Positions 1 through 9,434 of a stretch of DNA of 64,000 bases are shown piece after piece; the first letter of the stretch is position 1; every line of letters starts with the position of its first letter. The translations under genes and the position numbers were made by a program. The stretch spans positions 61,204 to 125,203 of the forward strand of contig NZ_BANS01000019.1 in the NCBI RefSeq assembly GCF_000332995.1. The letters are read 5' to 3'. Source of the DNA: Gordonia amicalis NBRC 100051 = JCM 11271 (GTDB lineage Bacteria > Actinomycetota > Actinomycetes > Mycobacteriales > Mycobacteriaceae). The notes beneath the pieces were generated by a model. The model was not told the DNA's origin and did no database searches. It saw only the letters and a program-made list of their open reading frames with translations.

Positions 1-452
1 AACAGCGATCCCTCGCCGACGAGCTCCCGGGGGAGTGGGAACACGTCCTCGACGGCTTCCTCGGCGAGGATCGGCCCGCCTGCGGCGATCCGGCCGAGCA
101 CCGGTACGAAAGTGGGCTCGGGTAGTGCTCCGCCGGTCGGCGACGTCGGCGTCGGGGGTTCGCTCGGCGCGATGTTCACCGCCCGCGGACGGTTGGCATC
201 ACGTTTGAGAAGGCCCTTGCGTTCGAGGGTCCGCAGCTGATGGGCGACCGAGGAGGTCGAGGTGAGACCCACCTCGTCACCGATCTCGCGGATACTCGGC
301 GGGTAACCGCGTTCTCGCACGGATTTGCGGATCACCTCGAGAACTCCGCGCTGCCGCGGCGTCAGCGACGCCTCGGCCGCCGCCATGTCCGCCGGGGTGA
401 CGGGCTCGTCGGCGCCCCGCGCTCCGGTGCGCTTACCGCCGTCATCGCTCAT
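1..452 (-). CDS. lexA: SOS repressor LexA (N-terminal part; 3' end off the left edge)
   Basis: LexA represses DNA-damage genes and cleaves itself when RecA is activated. The visible 150 residues begin MSDDGGKR and contain the winged helix-turn-helix ([15 protein letters not shown], then [15 protein letters not shown]) and the Ala-Gly cleavage site in [10 protein letters not shown]. The Ser-Lys protease dyad would lie beyond position 1. The ATG at 452 fits the normal LexA N-terminus. It is divergent from a LysM gene, as lexA is from chiZ in mycobacteria, and SOS-box palindromes lie between the two, so autoregulation is expected. The family call is firm; only completeness is unknown. Confidence 0.97.
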   Translation of the reverse strand, partial: MSDDGGKRTGARGADEPVTPADMAAAEASLTPRQRGVLEVIRKSVRERGYPPSIREIGDEVGLTSTSSVAHQLRTLERKGLLKRDANRPRAVNIAPSEPPTPTSPTGGALPEPTFVPVLGRIAAGGPILAEEAVEDVFPLPRELVGEGSL

Positions 453-530
453 GATCGGGTTCCTCTCGATTCCGAACGTGCTGGTAGATCGCTTGTCTGT
501 CGACGAGCCTAGCCGAGAACGCCGACCGCA

Positions 531-546
531 TCAAACATTTGTTCGA
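531..546. promoter_or_regulatory. SOS box (LexA operator), lexA-proximal
   Basis: TCAAACATTTGTTCGA matches the actinobacterial SOS palindrome TCGAAC-N4-GTTCGA with one mismatch. It lies 79 bases upstream of the lexA start, in the divergent lexA/LysM promoter region, where LexA autoregulation is expected. Confidence 0.8.
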
Positions 547-584
547 CGTGTCGCGAGACAATTGTCGGAGTGCCGTGCTACAAA

Positions 585-631
585 TCGAACATCAGTTCAT
601 CGAACAGATGATCGACATTCGAACAGTTCGA
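585..631. promoter_or_regulatory. Cluster of SOS-box-like palindromes before the LysM gene
   Basis: Two adjacent 16-base SOS-like sites are visible: 585-600 (TCGAACATCAGTTCAT, two mismatches to the consensus) and 600-615 (TCGAACAGATGATCGA, one mismatch). At 619-631, TCGAACAGTTCGA has perfect arms but a one-base spacer, so it is not a canonical site. They lie 58-104 bases before the chiZ-like start. Several weak sites side by side may allow cooperative LexA binding; this is inference. Confidence 0.6.
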
Positions 632-688
632 TCGGGACGACGCGGTCCCACTCACGAACACCGTTCGACCGGATACACGGAGGGCACC

Positions 689-1255
689 ATGCGCACCGCC
701 ACTCTCATCGACCCCGTCCACCTCGACCCCGTCCACCTCGACCCCGCCCGGCACGGCGGTCCCGTCCGCGGCGACGTCCTGGAGCGTCCGCGCCCGACAC
801 GTCGGGGAGACGCCCGGCGGCCCGTCGACAACCGTCCGGTGCCGGAATCGGCGGTCCGGGTCCGCCGCGTCGCCTCCACCCAGTGCGCGTCGCCGGTGGG
901 TATGCGTGGTCGTGGACCGGTGGTCCCGGCGTCGCGTCCCGCCGAAACGGTTCCCGCGGCCGTCATCCGCCGGCGTCGCCGCACGGCGACCGCTGTCCTC
1001 GCCGGCGTCGCGCTCGCCCTGGCCGTGTGGGTCATCGCGGTCGTCGGCCACGACTACGCCGCGTCGGTCACGCCTGCCGCGGTCGGCACCGAGGTCGTGC
1101 ACGTTCGGTCGGGTGACTCGCTGAGCACGATCGCCTCGCGGGTCGCCCCCGAGATGCCGCGTGAGGCCGTCGTCGACGAGATCATCCAGCTGAATGACCT
1201 CGCGTCGAGTGGGCTGCGCGTCGGCCAGCCGCTCCTCACCCCCCGGTATCACTGA
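689..1255 (+). CDS. chiZ: LysM-domain membrane protein, ChiZ (Rv2719c)-like SOS cell-division factor
   Basis: A 188-residue protein with a long basic, disordered N-terminus, one hydrophobic segment (about residues 98-118, with TAVLAGVALALAVWVIAVVG) and a C-terminal LysM domain beginning VVHVRSGDSLSTIASRV. It should be anchored in the membrane with LysM binding peptidoglycan. The divergent position beside lexA and the SOS boxes match ChiZ/Rv2719c, a damage-induced inhibitor of division in mycobacteria. The ATG at 689 follows a GGAGGG ribosome site; longer in-frame starts run through the SOS boxes and are unlikely. A 15-base direct repeat at 710-739 encodes a doubled DPVHL. The role is inferred from synteny and domain. 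Confidence 0.82.
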   Translation: MRTATLIDPVHLDPVHLDPARHGGPVRGDVLERPRPTRRGDARRPVDNRPVPESAVRVRRVASTQCASPVGMRGRGPVVPASRPAETVPAAVIRRRRRTATAVLAGVALALAVWVIAVVGHDYAASVTPAAVGTEVVHVRSGDSLSTIASRVAPEMPREAVVDEIIQLNDLASSGLRVGQPLLTPRYH

Positions 1256-1354
1256 GGCCGGGCGGTATCCTCGATGACACAGGGACCAGCCGAGCATCGG
1301 CCCGGCATGCGGCGCGGCTGCATCAGAGCGTCCCGTGACCTGCGTGAGGATACG

Positions 1355-1822
1355 ATGCGCTGCCCCTTCTGCAAGAACGACGACACCAAGGTCATCGACT
1401 CGCGTGTCGCTGATGAGGGGCAGGCCATCCGGCGCCGCCGCTCCTGCGTGGAGTGTGGGCGACGCTTCTCGACCGTGGAGAGTGCGGTCCTCTCGGTGGT
1501 GAAACGCAACGGCGTCACCGAACCGTTCAGTCGCGAGAAGGTGATGCGAGGTGTCCGGCGCGCATGCCAGGGGCGCCACGTCGCCGAGGACGCTCTCGCC
1601 CAGCTCGCCCAGCAGGTCGAGGACACCGTCCGCGCCAGTGGTTCGGCCGAGATCCCCAGCAACGAGGTGGGACTCGCGATCCTGAAGCCGCTGCGGGACC
1701 TCGACGAGGTCGCCTACCTGCGCTTCGCGTCGGTCTATCGGTCCTTCGACTCCCTCGAGGACTTCCAGCGCGAGATCGACGACCTCCGTGCCGCCTCAGC
1801 CGAGTCGGTCAAGAGTTCGTAG
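1355..1822 (+). CDS. nrdR: Transcriptional repressor NrdR
   Basis: NrdR senses ATP/dATP and represses ribonucleotide reductase genes. The 155-residue product has the N-terminal zinc ribbon ([17 protein letters not shown] with a second CVEC pair) followed by an ATP-cone domain ([16 protein letters not shown] onward). The ATG at 1355 gives the canonical MRCPFC start and the usual family length. It follows the LysM gene by about 100 bases, as in mycobacteria. Its last 27 bases overlap the end of the convergent helicase gene. Confidence 0.97.
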   Translation: MRCPFCKNDDTKVIDSRVADEGQAIRRRRSCVECGRRFSTVESAVLSVVKRNGVTEPFSREKVMRGVRRACQGRHVAEDALAQLAQQVEDTVRASGSAEIPSNEVGLAILKPLRDLDEVAYLRFASVYRSFDSLEDFQREIDDLRAASAESVKSS

Positions 1823-4800
1823 GACCCGCTTCTCCGACACCGGGAACGCGGTGCCCAGCCGTTCGGCGAACAATCCGACCCGCAGCTCCTCGACGAGCCA
1901 CTGCGCCTCGTCGTTGACGTGCGCTTTCCGGTGTTCGGGTACCTGGGCCAGCCGCTGCGCCCAGCGTTCGGTCACGCGGTCGATCACGGCGACTCCGGCC
2001 TGATCGCGCGCGGCGGAAGCCGGCAGTGCCGTCAACCGTGCCTCGGCGGCCGCGAGGTAGCGCGGCACGTTCTCCAGATGACGTCGCGGAGTGGCGGCCA
2101 CGAATCCGTCGAAGACGAGGTTGTCGAGTTGTTCGGCGACGTCGTCGGCGGCGAGCGAACCCGCATGACGGTCGATCGCGGCGCGTACCGGCGCCACCGA
2201 GCCGAGCGATTCCACCGCGAGGGAGAAATACTCCGGAGCCGACTCGGTGATCCGTGGACGGATCTTCTCGGTCAGGGTGCGGAACGCCTCGGGTGAACGC
2301 ACGGCGGACACGGCCCCGGCGTCGAGGCCGGCGACGACGTCGCGGATAGCCCGGCGTGTGCAGTCGGCCAGCAGTGTATCGAGATCCGCATAGGGACTCT
2401 GGCTCAACGCGAGCCGGCCGGCGGCCCCGAGCGAACTCGCCACGCGCCGGTGCAGTGGCGGGATCGCCAGGTCGAGGAGTGCGACGATCCCCCTCTCCGC
2501 CAGGCGATCTCGGGCCTGCTCCGACACCGCGTCGATCACGACGACCCCGCGTGTACGTCCGGCGTCGTCGGTGATCGCGTCGACGGTCGGGTACCGGGTG
2601 AGGCGCTGACCGGCGATGTCGACGGTCCGCTGCGCGGCGAGAGTGCCGATGCCGTCGTCGGTCCAGTTGCGATACAGCGTGCGTTTCACCGTCTTCGACG
2701 CCGCGGGCGTCGTCGCACGCCGAAGCTCGTCGATCGAGTCGGCACGCGCGGTGATCCGTCCGTCGTCGTCGACGACCGCGAAATGCATCCGCAGATGGGT
2801 GGGAATCCGGTCGAGGTCGAAATCGGCTGCGGTGACCGTCATCTGGGTGATCGTGGTGAGTTCGCGGGCGAGCCCGACCGCGAGCGGTTCGCTGCGCGGC
2901 GTGAGACGGGCCAGCGCCAGGTCGGCGAACCGCTGGGCGGGTGACATCGACTTGCGCAACCTCTTGGGCAGCGATTTCACCAGTGCGGTGGCCAGTTCCG
3001 ACCGCATCCCGGGCACGGACCAGTCGAAGCCCGCCGGCCGGACGTGGGGGAGCAGCGCGCGCGGGATGATCACGGTGACACCGTCATCGGGTGCGCCGGG
3101 TTCGAACCGGTAGCGGAGCTCGAGTCGGGTGTCGCCCTGCTGCCACGCACCCGGATAGTCGGTCGGTGCGGCCTCGGCGGTCGCCGTGACATCCTCGGGC
3201 TTCAGGTCCAGAAGAGCAGGATCGCTGCGCCGTGCCTTCTTCCACCACGTGTCGAAGTGACGTGCGGAGGTGACCTCGGCACCGACCCGGTTGTCGTAGA
3301 ACTCGAAGAGCTGATCCTCGGTGATCACGAGTCCGCGTTCGCGCCTACGGTTCTCGACGTCGGCGGCGGCCTCGAGGAGGGCGCGGTTGCGTTCGAAGAA
3401 CGGGTGCTGGGTACGCCAGTCTCCCTCGACGAGGGCATGGCGGATGAACAGCTCGCGCGAGACGACCGGGTCGATGGGACCGTAGTCGACGCGGCGACGG
3501 GCGACGAGGGTGACGCCGTAGAGGGTGACCCCCTCGTACGCCATCGCGGCGCCGCGTTTCGACGACCAGTGCGGCTCGCTGTGCGTGCGCTTGACCAGAT
3601 CGCCGGCCAGTTTCTCCGCCCACAACGGATCGATCCCGGCGACCGTGTGCGCGAACAGCCGGGAGGTCTCCAGGACCTCCGCGGCCATGATGAACGCCGG
3701 CGGTTTCTTGGCCAGCGGTGACGCCGGGAAGATCATGAGCGTCGTGTTCCGCGCCCCGGTGAACTCACGACCCTCGGTGTTGCGGACCGCGATGTTGCTG
3801 AGCAGACCCGACAGGATCGCGCGGTGGACGGCGTCGGCGTCGACCTCCGGCAACTCCTCGCCGGCCGGACGCACGGGCCAGTCGAGATCCTTGACGATCT
3901 CGGTGAGCTGACGGTGCAGGTCCCGCCATTCCCGGATGCGCAGGAAGTGCAGGAACTCGCGCTCGCACATCCGGCGGAATCGGCTGCTGGACAACTCCTG
4001 ACGCTGCTCGTCCAGGTAGCGCCACAGTTCGACGTAGGACAGGAAGTCCGACTGCGGCACGACGAATCGACGATGGGAGGCGTCGGCCGCCTCGCGATGT
4101 TCGGCCGGTCGTTCGCGCGGATCGGGTAGCGACATCGCGGATGCGATGACCAGCAGGTGGTCGAGGCAGCCGAGTTCGCGGCCCGCGATCAGCATGCGGG
4201 CGATCCGCGGGTCGACCGGGATCCGCGACATCGAACGGCCGACAGGCGTGAGGCGCGGCGGTCCGCCTTCGCGGCTCACGGTGATCGCGCCGAGTTCGGT
4301 CAGCACGCCCATGCCGTCGCGGATCGCGCGCTCGTCGGGCGGCTGGACGAACGGGAAATCCGCGATCTCACCGAGTTTGAGCGAGGTCATCTGCAGGATG
4401 ACCGCGGCCAGGTTGGTGCGCAGGATCTCCGGGTCGGTGAACGCCGGCCGCGAGTCGAAGTCGTTCTCGCTGTAGAGCCGGATACAGACACCCGGGGCGA
4501 CGCGACCGCATCGGCCGGCGCGCTGGCGGGCGCTGGCCTGCGAGACCGGTTCGATGGGAAGACGATTGACCTTGGTGCGGGTCGAGTACCGGCTGATGCG
4601 AGCGGTGCCGGTGTCGATGACGTAGCGGATGCCGGGCACCGTGACCGACGTCTCGGCGACGTTGGTGGCCAGGACGATCCGTCGGCCGTTCGACGGAGCG
4701 AAGACCTTCTGTTGGTCGGCGATCGACAGACGTGCGAACAGCGGGACGATCTCCGCACCGCCATCGCGGCCGGTTCCGGTCCGGCGCCGCAACGCATCCG

Positions 4801-5782
4801 CGGTCTCGCGGATGTCGCGCTCGGTGGGTAGGAACACCAGGATGTCGCCCCGGCCGCCGGCCCACAACTCGTCGATCGCGGCGTCGATGCCCTGGATCTG
4901 GTCGAGGTCGGCGTGCTCGCCGCCCCCGGTGTCGTCGCCGCTGTCCGGGCGTTCCTGCAGGCTCAGGGGCCGGTAACGGATCTCGACGGGGTAGGTGCGA
5001 CCGGACACCTCGATGACCGGCACCGAGGCGTCGGGTGTGCTGAAATGCCGTGCGAAACGGGCGGGTTCGATGGTGGCCGAGGTGATGATCACCTTCAGGT
5101 CCGGTCGTTGCGGCAGCAGCCGGCGCAGATAGCCGAGGATGAAGTCGATGTTGAGGCTGCGCTCGTGGGCTTCGTCGATGATCAGGGTGTCGTAGCGCCG
5201 CAGCATCGGATCGGTGGCGATCTCGCGGAGCAGGATGCCGTCGGTCATCACGCGGATCAGGGTGTCGGCCCCCGAACGGTCGGTGAACCGGACCGAGTAG
5301 CCGACCGCGTCACCGAGTTCGGTGTCGGTCTCGTCGGCAATGCGCTTGGCCACCGAGCTCGCCGCGATACGACGCGGCTGGGTGTGCCCGATCGTGCCGC
5401 GGATGCCGCGCCCGAGTTCGAGGCAGATCTTCGGCAGCTGGGTGGTCTTGCCGGAACCGGTCTCACCGGCGACCACCACGACCTGGTGGTCCCGGATGGC
5501 GTCGGCGATCTCCTCACGAGCTGCCGACACGGGGAGTTCGTCCGGGAAGCGCAGCACCGGCACGCCTGCCCGGCGCCGTTCGAGGCGGTTGCGTGCCTTG
5601 GCCACGTCGGCGACGAGCTGCTCCCACTTGCGTGGGTCGGGGGTGCGGCCCAGCTTGTCGACCCGGCGGCGGAGTCGGTGAGCGTCGAGGATCCCCACCT
5701 GGTCGAGCGAGCGCAACAGCTGGGATCGGGAGATGCCGGGCTCAGGATCTCGCGGGGCTGGATCTGGGGACTCGACCGACAT
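1796..5782 (-). CDS. hrpA: ATP-dependent RNA helicase HrpA
   Basis: A 1328-residue DEAH-box RNA helicase, close to the usual HrpA length of about 1300. Motifs in order: Walker A GETGSGKT (residues 106-113), DEAH (203-206), ITSATIEP (motif III), [13 protein letters not shown] (motif V) and [12 protein letters not shown] (motif VI), then the HA2/OB-fold region and the HrpA C-terminal domain. HrpA acts on stalled or colliding ribosomes in E. coli; its role in actinobacteria is less clear. The ATG at 5782 is preceded by GGAG; in-frame codons further upstream lack a better site. The 3' end overlaps nrdR by 27 bases in convergent orientation. Confidence 0.95.
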   Translation of the reverse strand: MSVESPDPAPRDPEPGISRSQLLRSLDQVGILDAHRLRRRVDKLGRTPDPRKWEQLVADVAKARNRLERRRAGVPVLRFPDELPVSAAREEIADAIRDHQVVVVAGETGSGKTTQLPKICLELGRGIRGTIGHTQPRRIAASSVAKRIADETDTELGDAVGYSVRFTDRSGADTLIRVMTDGILLREIATDPMLRRYDTLIIDEAHERSLNIDFILGYLRRLLPQRPDLKVIITSATIEPARFARHFSTPDASVPVIEVSGRTYPVEIRYRPLSLQERPDSGDDTGGGEHADLDQIQGIDAAIDELWAGGRGDILVFLPTERDIRETADALRRRTGTGRDGGAEIVPLFARLSIADQQKVFAPSNGRRIVLATNVAETSVTVPGIRYVIDTGTARISRYSTRTKVNRLPIEPVSQASARQRAGRCGRVAPGVCIRLYSENDFDSRPAFTDPEILRTNLAAVILQMTSLKLGEIADFPFVQPPDERAIRDGMGVLTELGAITVSREGGPPRLTPVGRSMSRIPVDPRIARMLIAGRELGCLDHLLVIASAMSLPDPRERPAEHREAADASHRRFVVPQSDFLSYVELWRYLDEQRQELSSSRFRRMCEREFLHFLRIREWRDLHRQLTEIVKDLDWPVRPAGEELPEVDADAVHRAILSGLLSNIAVRNTEGREFTGARNTTLMIFPASPLAKKPPAFIMAAEVLETSRLFAHTVAGIDPLWAEKLAGDLVKRTHSEPHWSSKRGAAMAYEGVTLYGVTLVARRRVDYGPIDPVVSRELFIRHALVEGDWRTQHPFFERNRALLEAAADVENRRRERGLVITEDQLFEFYDNRVGAEVTSARHFDTWWKKARRSDPALLDLKPEDVTATAEAAPTDYPGAWQQGDTRLELRYRFEPGAPDDGVTVIIPRALLPHVRPAGFDWSVPGMRSELATALVKSLPKRLRKSMSPAQRFADLALARLTPRSEPLAVGLARELTTITQMTVTAADFDLDRIPTHLRMHFAVVDDDGRITARADSIDELRRATTPAASKTVKRTLYRNWTDDGIGTLAAQRTVDIAGQRLTRYPTVDAITDDAGRTRGVVVIDAVSEQARDRLAERGIVALLDLAIPPLHRRVASSLGAAGRLALSQSPYADLDTLLADCTRRAIRDVVAGLDAGAVSAVRSPEAFRTLTEKIRPRITESAPEYFSLAVESLGSVAPVRAAIDRHAGSLAADDVAEQLDNLVFDGFVAATPRRHLENVPRYLAAAEARLTALPASAARDQAGVAVIDRVTERWAQRLAQVPEHRKAHVNDEAQWLVEELRVGLFAERLGTAFPVSEKRVLRTLDRLG

Positions 5783-5843
5783 GATGACTCCAGGATATGG
5801 GTCGCTGCCGGGGGTGTTCACCTCGCCCGGCATCATGGGGGCC

Positions 5844-7103
5844 ATGGCTGATTCTTCGAGGGCACTGTCCGATACTCCTGGCGCTCTGTGGCACGGTTTC
5901 GCCGACATGGGTGCGGTGACCGCGAGTGGCCCGTTCGTCGTGACCAAGGGTGAGGGAACCCGCATCTGGGACCGCGACGGCAAGTCCTATCTCGACGCGA
6001 CGGCCGGTCTCTGGTTCACCAACGTGGGCCACGGCCGCACCGAGATCGCCGACGCGGTGGCGCGTCAGCTCGGCACCATCGCGCACTATTCCAACTTCGG
6101 GGACATCGCGAGCGACGTCACGCTGCAGCTCGCCGACGAGCTGGCCGCGATCGCACCGGTGCCCGGGTCCAAGATCTTCTTCACCTCGGGCGGCAGCGAC
6201 TCGATCGACACGGCGGTCAAGCTCGCCCGCCGGTACTGGGTGGAGCAGGGCAAGCCCGGCAAGCGCGTCGTCGTCAGCCGCACGAAGGCCTATCACGGCA
6301 TGCACGTCGCCGGTACGTCGCTGGCGGGCATCCCCCTCAATCACGACGGCTACGGCGAGCTCATGCACGACGTGCAGAACGTCGACTGGGATGACGCGAA
6401 GAGCCTGCTCGGCCTCATCGAGCGAGTCGGTGCGGACAACATCGCCGCGTTCTTCTGCGAGCCGATCATCGGTGCCGGTGGCATCTACCTGCCGCCGGCC
6501 GGATACCTGGACGAGGTTCGCGCGATCTGCCGCGACCACGACGTCCTGTTCGTCGTCGACGAGGTCGTCACCGGCTTCGGGCGTATCGGCGGCGACTCGT
6601 GGTTCGCCTCGGCGCGCTTCGACCTGCAGCCGGACATGATCACCACCGCCAAGGGTCTCACCTCGGGCTATGTGCCGATGGGTGCGGTCTTCATCGCGCC
6701 GCGCGTCGCCGAACCGTTCTTCGCCGGCGGCGTCTGGTGGCGCCACGGCTACACCTACGGCGGTCACGCCGCCGCGGCGGCCGCCGCGCTGGCCAACCTC
6801 GAGATCATCCGCCGCGAGAACCTGCTCGCGGAGGCGACGCGGCTCGAGGGGGATCTCGCCACGGCGTTGTCCCCGCTGGCCGACCTCGATTCGGTCGCCG
6901 AGGTGCGCACCGGCCTCGGTGCCGTCACCGCGGTCCAGCTAGCCGACCCGGCATCGGCCCCGGCGGCGGTGGTGAAGCTGCGTGAGCACGGTGTCAGCAC
7001 GCGCGCCGCGGGACAGGGTGCGCTGCAGATCTCGCCGGCCTTCGTGATGACGACCGAGGAGGTCGGCGAGCTCGCCGACCGTATGCGGGCCGCGCTGAGC
7101 TGA
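5844..7103 (+). CDS. Class III PLP-dependent aminotransferase
   Basis: A 419-residue fold-type I aminotransferase of the omega-amino-acid:pyruvate / 4-aminobutyrate group. Visible family features are FTSGGSDSIDTAVKLAR (cofactor phosphate region), the conserved Asp in VVDEVVTGFGR (D239) that contacts the pyridine ring, and TTAKGLTSGYVPMG with the Schiff-base lysine K270. The substrate cannot be read from sequence; beta-alanine, putrescine or another omega-amine donor are possible. The ATG at 5844 is preferred, with ATG 5835 in frame just upstream. It is divergent from hrpA with only 61 bases between starts and is followed by a strong hairpin. Confidence 0.9.
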   Translation: MADSSRALSDTPGALWHGFADMGAVTASGPFVVTKGEGTRIWDRDGKSYLDATAGLWFTNVGHGRTEIADAVARQLGTIAHYSNFGDIASDVTLQLADELAAIAPVPGSKIFFTSGGSDSIDTAVKLARRYWVEQGKPGKRVVVSRTKAYHGMHVAGTSLAGIPLNHDGYGELMHDVQNVDWDDAKSLLGLIERVGADNIAAFFCEPIIGAGGIYLPPAGYLDEVRAICRDHDVLFVVDEVVTGFGRIGGDSWFASARFDLQPDMITTAKGLTSGYVPMGAVFIAPRVAEPFFAGGVWWRHGYTYGGHAAAAAAALANLEIIRRENLLAEATRLEGDLATALSPLADLDSVAEVRTGLGAVTAVQLADPASAPAAVVKLREHGVSTRAAGQGALQISPAFVMTTEEVGELADRMRAALS

Positions 7104-7184
7104 CCTCGATACACGGCGTCCTCGCTCCGCTCGGTCGACGTACTCGGCCGGCGGAGGCCCTCCCGAAGACACCAGCCCATACAC

Positions 7185-7219
7185 CAAGGCCCGGTTACCG
7201 AATCGATAACCGGGCCTTG
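7185..7219. terminator. Bidirectional hairpin between aminotransferase and ahpD
   Basis: A perfect 13-base-pair stem (CAAGGCCCGGTTA paired with its complement) with a 9-base loop lies between two convergent genes. The trailing T-rich tract on the plus strand is short (TTGTTGT). It can serve both genes. Confidence 0.85.
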
Positions 7220-7235
7220 TTGTCTGGACGCGCTA

Positions 7236-7769
7236 TCAGGCGTTCGCGAGCACCTCGGTGGTGGCGATGGCCTGGGCCACGCCGGTCACGATCGAGGCGA
7301 CCTTGAGGGCTTCGAAGATCGCCTCCCGGTCGACGCCGGCCTCGCGCAGGGTGTTCTCGTGGGCGGCGACGCAGTGTCCGCAGCCGTTGATCGAGGACAC
7401 GGCGAACGACCACAGCTCGAATGCGGCCTTGTCCACGCCCGGGTTGCCGATGATGTTCATCCGCAGGCCGGGACGCAGGTCGTCGTACTTGCCGTCGAGA
7501 AAGCCGCGGCCGCGGTAGAACACGTTGTTCATGCCCATGATCGACGCGGCGCCCAGGGCGGCGTTGTATGCCTCGGCCGACAGGATGTCGGCGGCCTCGT
7601 CGGCGATCTCGCCGAGCACCTTGGCGTTCTTCGTGGCGGCGGCGGTCGACAGCAGCGTGCCCCACAGCTGCTCTTCGTTCAGCGCGGTGGTCCGGCTGAT
7701 CGAGCCCAGGTTGAGCTTGAGGTCCTTCGCGTACTCCGGAAGGGCTTCCTTGAGGTTGTCGATACTCAT
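7236..7769 (-). CDS. ahpD: Alkylhydroperoxidase AhpD
   Basis: AhpD recycles oxidised AhpC through lipoamide and has peroxidase activity of its own. The 177-residue product has the active-site pair in CGHC (C130, C133) with the relay residues E118 and H137 at the positions known in the M. tuberculosis enzyme. It starts 10 bases after the ahpC stop, so the two are one operon. It ends near the shared terminator with the aminotransferase. Induction by peroxide through the neighbouring oxyR is likely. Confidence 0.97.
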   Translation of the reverse strand: MSIDNLKEALPEYAKDLKLNLGSISRTTALNEEQLWGTLLSTAAATKNAKVLGEIADEAADILSAEAYNAALGAASIMGMNNVFYRGRGFLDGKYDDLRPGLRMNIIGNPGVDKAAFELWSFAVSSINGCGHCVAAHENTLREAGVDREAIFEALKVASIVTGVAQAIATTEVLANA

Positions 7770-7779
7770 CTGATCCCCT

Positions 7780-8367
7780 CTAGACGCCCGAGGTCATGAG
7801 CTCGCCGGCGTTGATCGTCGGGTCGCCCTTCTTCCAGTTGCAGGCGCACAGCTCGTCGGACTGCAGGGCGTCGAGGACACGCAGGACCTCGTCGACGTTG
7901 CGTCCCACCGAGCCCGCGGTGACCGACACGAACTGGATCTCGTTGTTCGGATCGACGATGAAGGTGGCGCGGTCGGCGACCCCGTCGGCGTTGAGAACGC
8001 CTGCAGCAGTAGCCAGTTCACGCTTGAGGTCGCTCATCATCGGGAAGGGGAGGGTCTTCAGGTCCTCGTGCTGTGCACGCCACTGGAAGTGGACGAACTC
8101 GTTGTCGACCGAGGCGCCGAGCACCTGGGTGTCGCGATCGGCGAACTCGTCGTTCAGCTTGCCGAATGCGGCGATCTCCGTCGGGCACACGAACGTGAAG
8201 TCCTGGGGCCAGAAGAAGACGACGCGCCACTGACCGGGGTGGTCGTCGGAGGTGACGGTGGTGAAGTAGTCATCGGGCTGCTGGGCGTTGACCTTGCTGA
8301 GGTCGCCGCCGATCACGGCGGTGAGGTTGTAGGCGGGGAACTGGTCACCGATGGTGAGCAGGGCCAT
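7780..8367 (-). CDS. ahpC: Peroxiredoxin AhpC
   Basis: A 195-residue 2-Cys peroxiredoxin that reduces hydrogen peroxide, organic hydroperoxides and peroxynitrite. The peroxidatic cysteine is C61 in FVCPTE, and C174/C176 in ELCACNW supply the resolving cysteines, the three-cysteine pattern of mycobacterial AhpC. The ATG at 8367 is preceded by AAGGAG at good spacing; longer in-frame extensions run into the promoter region. First gene of the ahpCD operon, divergent from oxyR. Confidence 0.97.
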   Translation of the reverse strand: MALLTIGDQFPAYNLTAVIGGDLSKVNAQQPDDYFTTVTSDDHPGQWRVVFFWPQDFTFVCPTEIAAFGKLNDEFADRDTQVLGASVDNEFVHFQWRAQHEDLKTLPFPMMSDLKRELATAAGVLNADGVADRATFIVDPNNEIQFVSVTAGSVGRNVDEVLRVLDALQSDELCACNWKKGDPTINAGELMTSGV

Positions 8368-8517
8368 GTAGCGCTCCTTCAGCTGAGTGAGTGAGTGTAC
8401 GGAAACTGCGCGCGAACGAATTTCGCGACGTACGAGTACCATCGTGCCGGATTTTGCGCGAAAGCGAAACGTGATTAGTAGCACTACACTGATAGCCATG
8501 CCCGATAAAACTTATCA
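8368..8517. promoter_or_regulatory. Divergent ahpC/oxyR control region
   Basis: About 130 bases separate the two starts. Inverted repeats include CGCGAA-N5-TTCGCG near 8410-8430, GTAG-CA-CTAC near 8479, and GATAA-AAC-TTATC at 8503-8515, which falls inside the first codons of oxyR. LysR-type regulators bind such sites between divergent genes, so OxyR binding here is expected. Which repeat is the real site cannot be decided from sequence. Confidence 0.55.
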
Positions 8518-9430
8518 GCCGACCGTCGCCGGACTGCGTGCCTTCGTCGCCCTGGCCCAGCGCAGACACTTCGGTGCCGCCGCAACGGATCTGGGCGTGA
8601 GTCAGCCCTCGCTCTCGCAGGCCTTGTCGGCGCTCGAGGCGGGCCTCGGGGTGACGCTCGTGGAGCGCACCACGCGCCGTGTCCTGCTGACCCCGGACGG
8701 CGAGGAACTTCTGCCGCGGGCGATCGCGGCCGTCGACGCCGTCGACGAGTTCACCGCGGCGGCCGCGGGTGCCGGACGGCCGTTGCACGGGACGATCCGC
8801 CTCGGTGTCATCCCGACCGTCGCGCCCTATGTGCTGCCGGCCGTGCTGCGCGGTCTCGGCGAGAGACTTCCGGACCTGCGCCCTCGAGTCGTCGAGGAGC
8901 AGACCGCCCGTCTCGTCGAGCAACTGCGGGGCGGCACGCTCGACGTGGCGCTCCTCGCGCTGCCGCTCGACATTCCAGGGATCGTCGAGGTGCCGCTCTA
9001 CACTGAGGATTTCGTCCTCGCCCTGCCGGCCGGGCACACTCTCGCCGGAAAGCGCCGAGTGGATCCCAGCGCCCTGGCCGACCTGCCGTTGCTGCTCCTC
9101 GACGAGGGGCATTGCCTGCGGGACCAGGCGCTGGAGGTGTGCGCGCTCGCGGGTGTGCGTCCCGATCTGGGACAGACCCGCGCGGCGTCGCTGACGACGG
9201 CCGTGCACTGCGTCGTAGGCGGTCTCGGGGTGACCCTCATCCCGCAGACCGCGGTCGCCTCGGAGACCGCATCGGGGGACCTGGCGATCGCCACGTTCGC
9301 CTCGCCGCGTCCGGGGCGTCGGATCGGGCTGGCGTTCCGGCGGTCCGGACGCCACGACGAGTCGTATCGGGAACTCGGGTCGATCATCGGTGAGCTCGTC
9401 GCCGAGACGGGCGCCGTCACCTCGGTCTAG
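8498..9430 (+). CDS. oxyR: Peroxide-sensing LysR-family regulator OxyR
   Basis: A 310-residue LysR-type activator. The N-terminal helix-turn-helix includes [22 protein letters not shown]; the effector domain carries the redox cysteine pair C206 and C215 in [12 protein letters not shown], the spacing known for OxyR. It should activate ahpCD on disulfide formation. The ATG at 8498 starts [16 protein letters not shown], normal for the family. Unlike the decayed oxyR of M. tuberculosis, this gene is intact. Confidence 0.95.
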   Translation: MPDKTYQPTVAGLRAFVALAQRRHFGAAATDLGVSQPSLSQALSALEAGLGVTLVERTTRRVLLTPDGEELLPRAIAAVDAVDEFTAAAAGAGRPLHGTIRLGVIPTVAPYVLPAVLRGLGERLPDLRPRVVEEQTARLVEQLRGGTLDVALLALPLDIPGIVEVPLYTEDFVLALPAGHTLAGKRRVDPSALADLPLLLLDEGHCLRDQALEVCALAGVRPDLGQTRAASLTTAVHCVVGGLGVTLIPQTAVASETASGDLAIATFASPRPGRRIGLAFRRSGRHDESYRELGSIIGELVAETGAVTSV

Positions 9431-9434
9431 GCGG

